The notes below the pieces were generated by a model, which saw only the letters and a program-made list of their open reading frames with translations, made no database searches and was not told where the DNA came from. Both the position numbers and the translations under genes were made by a program. From Actinomycetes bacterium (lineage in GTDB: Bacteria > Actinomycetota > Actinomycetes > Actinomycetales > Cellulomonadaceae), in contig JAEXPS010000109.1 of the NCBI GenBank assembly GCA_023438885.1, forward strand, positions 1 through 7,710: a DNA stretch of 7,710 nt, written 5' to 3'. The first letter of the stretch is position 1, and each line of letters starts with the position of its first letter. Below, piece after piece: positions 6,341 through 7,710 of the stretch.

Positions 6341-6369
6341 AAGGTATGTGCGGCCTAGTGGGTTGTCAA
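6341..6369 (-). promoter_or_regulatory. Promoter of the sugar-uptake operon
   Basis: Reading the minus strand, a perfect -35 TTGACA (6369-6364) is followed after 17 bases by TACCTT (6346-6341), a -10 with the important first TA and last T. The start would be near 6334, leaving a leader of about 197 bases before the binding-protein ATG. The operator palindrome lies directly downstream. A perfect TTGACA at exact spacing in this GC-rich setting is unlikely to be chance, but the start point is not proven. Confidence 0.65.
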
Positions 6370-6460
6370 GACCTCGGATCGGAGGGCACGGCATGGGATC
6401 GCGACCATCGACCGGTTCGGCGCTGGGCGTCGTCGGCGGGGGCCTCGTAGGATCGCCCGC

Positions 6461-7540
6461 GTGCACCAGGGACCGACGGGTCACCCTCCCGGCTCCCCCG
6501 CGCCGGTGAACGGCACCGGGGAGGTCCGCCCGCCGTCGGGCCGATCGCGCTCGGTGACGATCCGCGACGTCGCGCGCAGCGCCGGCGTCTCGCACCAGAC
6601 CGTCTCCCGGGTCCTCAACGCCCACCCGAACATCAGCGCGCGCACCCGGTCGCGCGTCCTGGCGGCCATGGAGCGACTCGACTACCGGCCGAGCCGGGTC
6701 GCACGCGCCCTGGCCAACGGCCGCTCGGGCACGATCGGCGTCATCCTCACGGACAACGGCCGGTACGGCCCGCCGAAGACCCTCCAGGCCATCGAGCGCG
6801 CCGCCCGGGACGCCGGGTACTTCGTGAGCACGGTGAACCTCGCGTCCGTGGGCCGGGAGCAGATGCAGACCGCGCTCGGCCACCTCGAGGACCAGGGCAT
6901 CGACGGCCTGGTCGTCATCGCACCCCAGGCGGCCATGCTCGAGGCGTTCCGCGAGCTGCACCGCGGCGTGCCCTACGTGACCGTCGACTCGGCCGGGGAC
7001 GGCGGCGGCCACAGCGTCGCCATCGACCAGGCCCTCGGGGCACGGCTGGCGACCCAGCACCTGGTCGACCTCGGCCACCGGACGGTCGTCCACGTCGCCG
7101 GCCCCGCCGACTGGCTGGACTCGCAGGCCCGGACCCAGGCCTGGCGCGCGACGCTCGCCGCGGCCGGGCTCGACGCCCCGCCCCCGGTGGTCGGTGACTG
7201 GTCCGCGGGCTTCGGCCACCGGACGGCCCTCGACCTCGCCCGGCGGCGCGACCTCACCGCCGTGTTCGCGTCGAACGACCAGATGGCGCTCGGCCTGCTG
7301 CACGGTTTCCACGAGGCGGGCATCCGCGTCCCGGAGGACGTGAGCGTCGTCGGCTTCGACGACATCCCCGAGGCCGCGTACTTCGTGCCCGCGCTGACGA
7401 GCGTCCGGCCCGACTTCTCCGAGCTGGGTGTGCGCTGCATGACCAGGCTCCACGACCAGCTCTCCGGCGGCGCACTGCCGCCCGAGTCGCCGATCCCGCC
7501 CGACCTCGTGATCCGCCGCTCGACGTCGGCGCCCGCCTGA
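6461..7540 (+). CDS. LacI-family transcriptional repressor, probable local regulator
   Basis: A 359-residue DNA-binding regulator. The helix-turn-helix is at 32-53 (VTIRDVARSAGVSHQTVSRV), a hinge follows at about 76-88 (RPSRVARALANG) with the minor-groove leucine at L84, then a periplasmic-binding-like sensor domain from about 92 to 350 (GTIGVILTDNG, VVGFDDIP). Against E. coli LacI, recognition residues Y17-Q18-R22 correspond to H45-Q46-R50, nearly the same helix, which fits the TTGTGA half-site upstream. It probably represses the divergent operon and releases it when an arabinose-type sugar or oligosaccharide binds (ligand is inference). The GTG at 6461 has AGGA at 6449-6452. It gives an unusually long, Pro/Gly-rich 30-residue lead before the helix-turn-helix. 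GTG 6554 would give the classic short MTIRDVA start, but has no ribosome-binding site close to it. Confidence 0.92.
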   Translation: MHQGPTGHPPGSPAPVNGTGEVRPPSGRSRSVTIRDVARSAGVSHQTVSRVLNAHPNISARTRSRVLAAMERLDYRPSRVARALANGRSGTIGVILTDNGRYGPPKTLQAIERAARDAGYFVSTVNLASVGREQMQTALGHLEDQGIDGLVVIAPQAAMLEAFRELHRGVPYVTVDSAGDGGGHSVAIDQALGARLATQHLVDLGHRTVVHVAGPADWLDSQARTQAWRATLAAAGLDAPPPVVGDWSAGFGHRTALDLARRRDLTAVFASNDQMALGLLHGFHEAGIRVPEDVSVVGFDDIPEAAYFVPALTSVRPDFSELGVRCMTRLHDQLSGGALPPESPIPPDLVIRRSTSAPA

Positions 7541-7563
7541 GACGGCGGCGTCACCCGGCGGGC
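7531..7563. terminator. Possible stem-loop between convergent genes
   Basis: GCCCGCC (7531-7537, overlapping the LacI stop) and GGCGGGC (7557-7563) form a 7-bp stem. Inside the loop, GACG/CGTC (7541-7544 and 7549-7552) can form a second small stem. It sits in the short gap between two convergent genes, where a two-way terminator is expected. There is no T-run on either side, so evidence is weak. Confidence 0.35.
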
Positions 7564-7593
7564 CCGGCCTCGCGCCTCGCCACGAGCCCCGCC

Positions 7594-7710
7594 CCGTCCG
7601 GTCAGTCCGCTTGGAGGGACTGGGTGATGCGGGCGTTGCCGTCGTCCAGGCCGTCGGGTCCGGAGCCGAAGATGGCGTCGCGGGCGACCTCGAGCCAGGG
7701 CCCGCCGGTC
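7594..7710. repeat. 117-bp direct repeat, copy 2 (reaches window edge)
   Basis: Identical at all 117 positions to 4816-4932, same orientation. It begins 8 bases beyond the stop codon of the partial gene here and runs to the last base of the window, so its true length is unknown. Confidence 0.97.
7602..7710 (-). CDS. Second copy of the sugar-binding lipoprotein gene, 3' end only
   Basis: The last 35 codons and TGA of a leftward gene whose sequence is identical to the end of the binding-protein gene at 4824-6137 (residues 403-437 there, from TGGPWLEV to SLQAD). The rest lies beyond the right edge. It converges on the LacI gene with 61 bases between stop codons. Unlike the first copy, it is not followed by permease genes, so if intact it would be a stand-alone binding protein or the last gene of a leftward operon. 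It may equally be a pseudogene fragment, one unit of a larger tandem duplication, or an assembly repeat; this cannot be told from what is visible. Confidence 0.75.
   Translation of the reverse strand, partial: TGGPWLEVARDAIFGSGPDGLDDGNARITQSLQAD

Larger units (their letters stand above)
6138..6460. promoter_or_regulatory. Divergent control region between binding-protein and LacI genes
   Basis: A 323-base stretch without a convincing gene. It contains the operator palindrome (6309-6324), a minus-strand promoter (6341-6369) and possible plus-strand promoter elements around the operator. Towards 6138 lies a GC-rich leader. The part from about 6370 to 6448 shows nothing I can name beyond a weak half-similarity to the operator at 6410-6417. 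Sigma-factor-like boxes stand out because the surroundings are so GC-rich. Confidence 0.85.

Noticed and set aside
6410..6417. Second weak operator
   Set aside because: GACCGGTT resembles the operator core but only the central ACCGGT is symmetric; a 6-bp match is expected by chance in this GC-rich DNA.
6134..7453. Minus-strand open frame opposite the repressor gene
   Set aside because: It is antisense to a clear LacI-family gene and covers the operator region; no motif or ribosome-binding site supports it.
7541..7601. Insertion-sequence end or attachment site between the repressor and the duplicated gene
   Set aside because: No inverted terminal repeats, target-site duplication or tRNA-like sequence is visible in these 61 bases.

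Overview
The window is very GC-rich, with strongly G/C-biased third codon positions and GTG starts. It carries a plant-polysaccharide type sugar locus and looks like a high-GC actinobacterium, probably of the Cellulomonas/Promicromonospora kind. The genus is an inference from style and content only. No rRNA, tRNA, CRISPR array, transposase or phage gene was seen.

Layout. A leftward block occupies about 1 to 6137. In transcription order it holds a lipoprotein sugar-binding protein (4824-6137), two binding-protein-dependent permeases (3852-4808 and 2998-3855), a GH127 beta-L-arabinofuranosidase-like enzyme without a signal peptide (1005-2966), an isochorismatase-family cysteine hydrolase (262-897) and the start of a glycerate kinase gene (1-260, cut by the window edge). 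A 323-base divergent control region (6138-6460) separates this block from a rightward LacI-family repressor gene (6461-7540). The last 109 bases (7602-7710) are the 3' end of a second, leftward copy of the binding-protein gene.

How it works together. The natural reading is an uptake-and-degradation operon. The lipoprotein captures an arabinose-containing oligosaccharide outside the cell, the two permeases import it, and the cytoplasmic GH127 enzyme removes beta-L-arabinofuranosyl units. No ATPase gene is present, so the transporter probably uses a shared MsiK-type ATPase encoded elsewhere. The LacI protein very likely represses the operon through a perfect 16-bp palindrome at 6309-6324. This sits just downstream of a good promoter (TTGACA, 17 bp, TACCTT) on the minus strand. 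The isochorismatase and glycerate kinase genes are on the same strand, but their link to sugar uptake is unclear; a 107-base gap with 11-bp tandem repeats precedes them.

Most notable is a 117-bp direct repeat that is identical as far as it can be seen (4816-4932 and 7594-7710). It shows that the binding-protein gene, or at least its end, is duplicated on the other side of the repressor gene. I see no clearly new biological system. The duplication, the operator architecture and the codon-use shift inside the binding-protein gene are the observations most worth following up.
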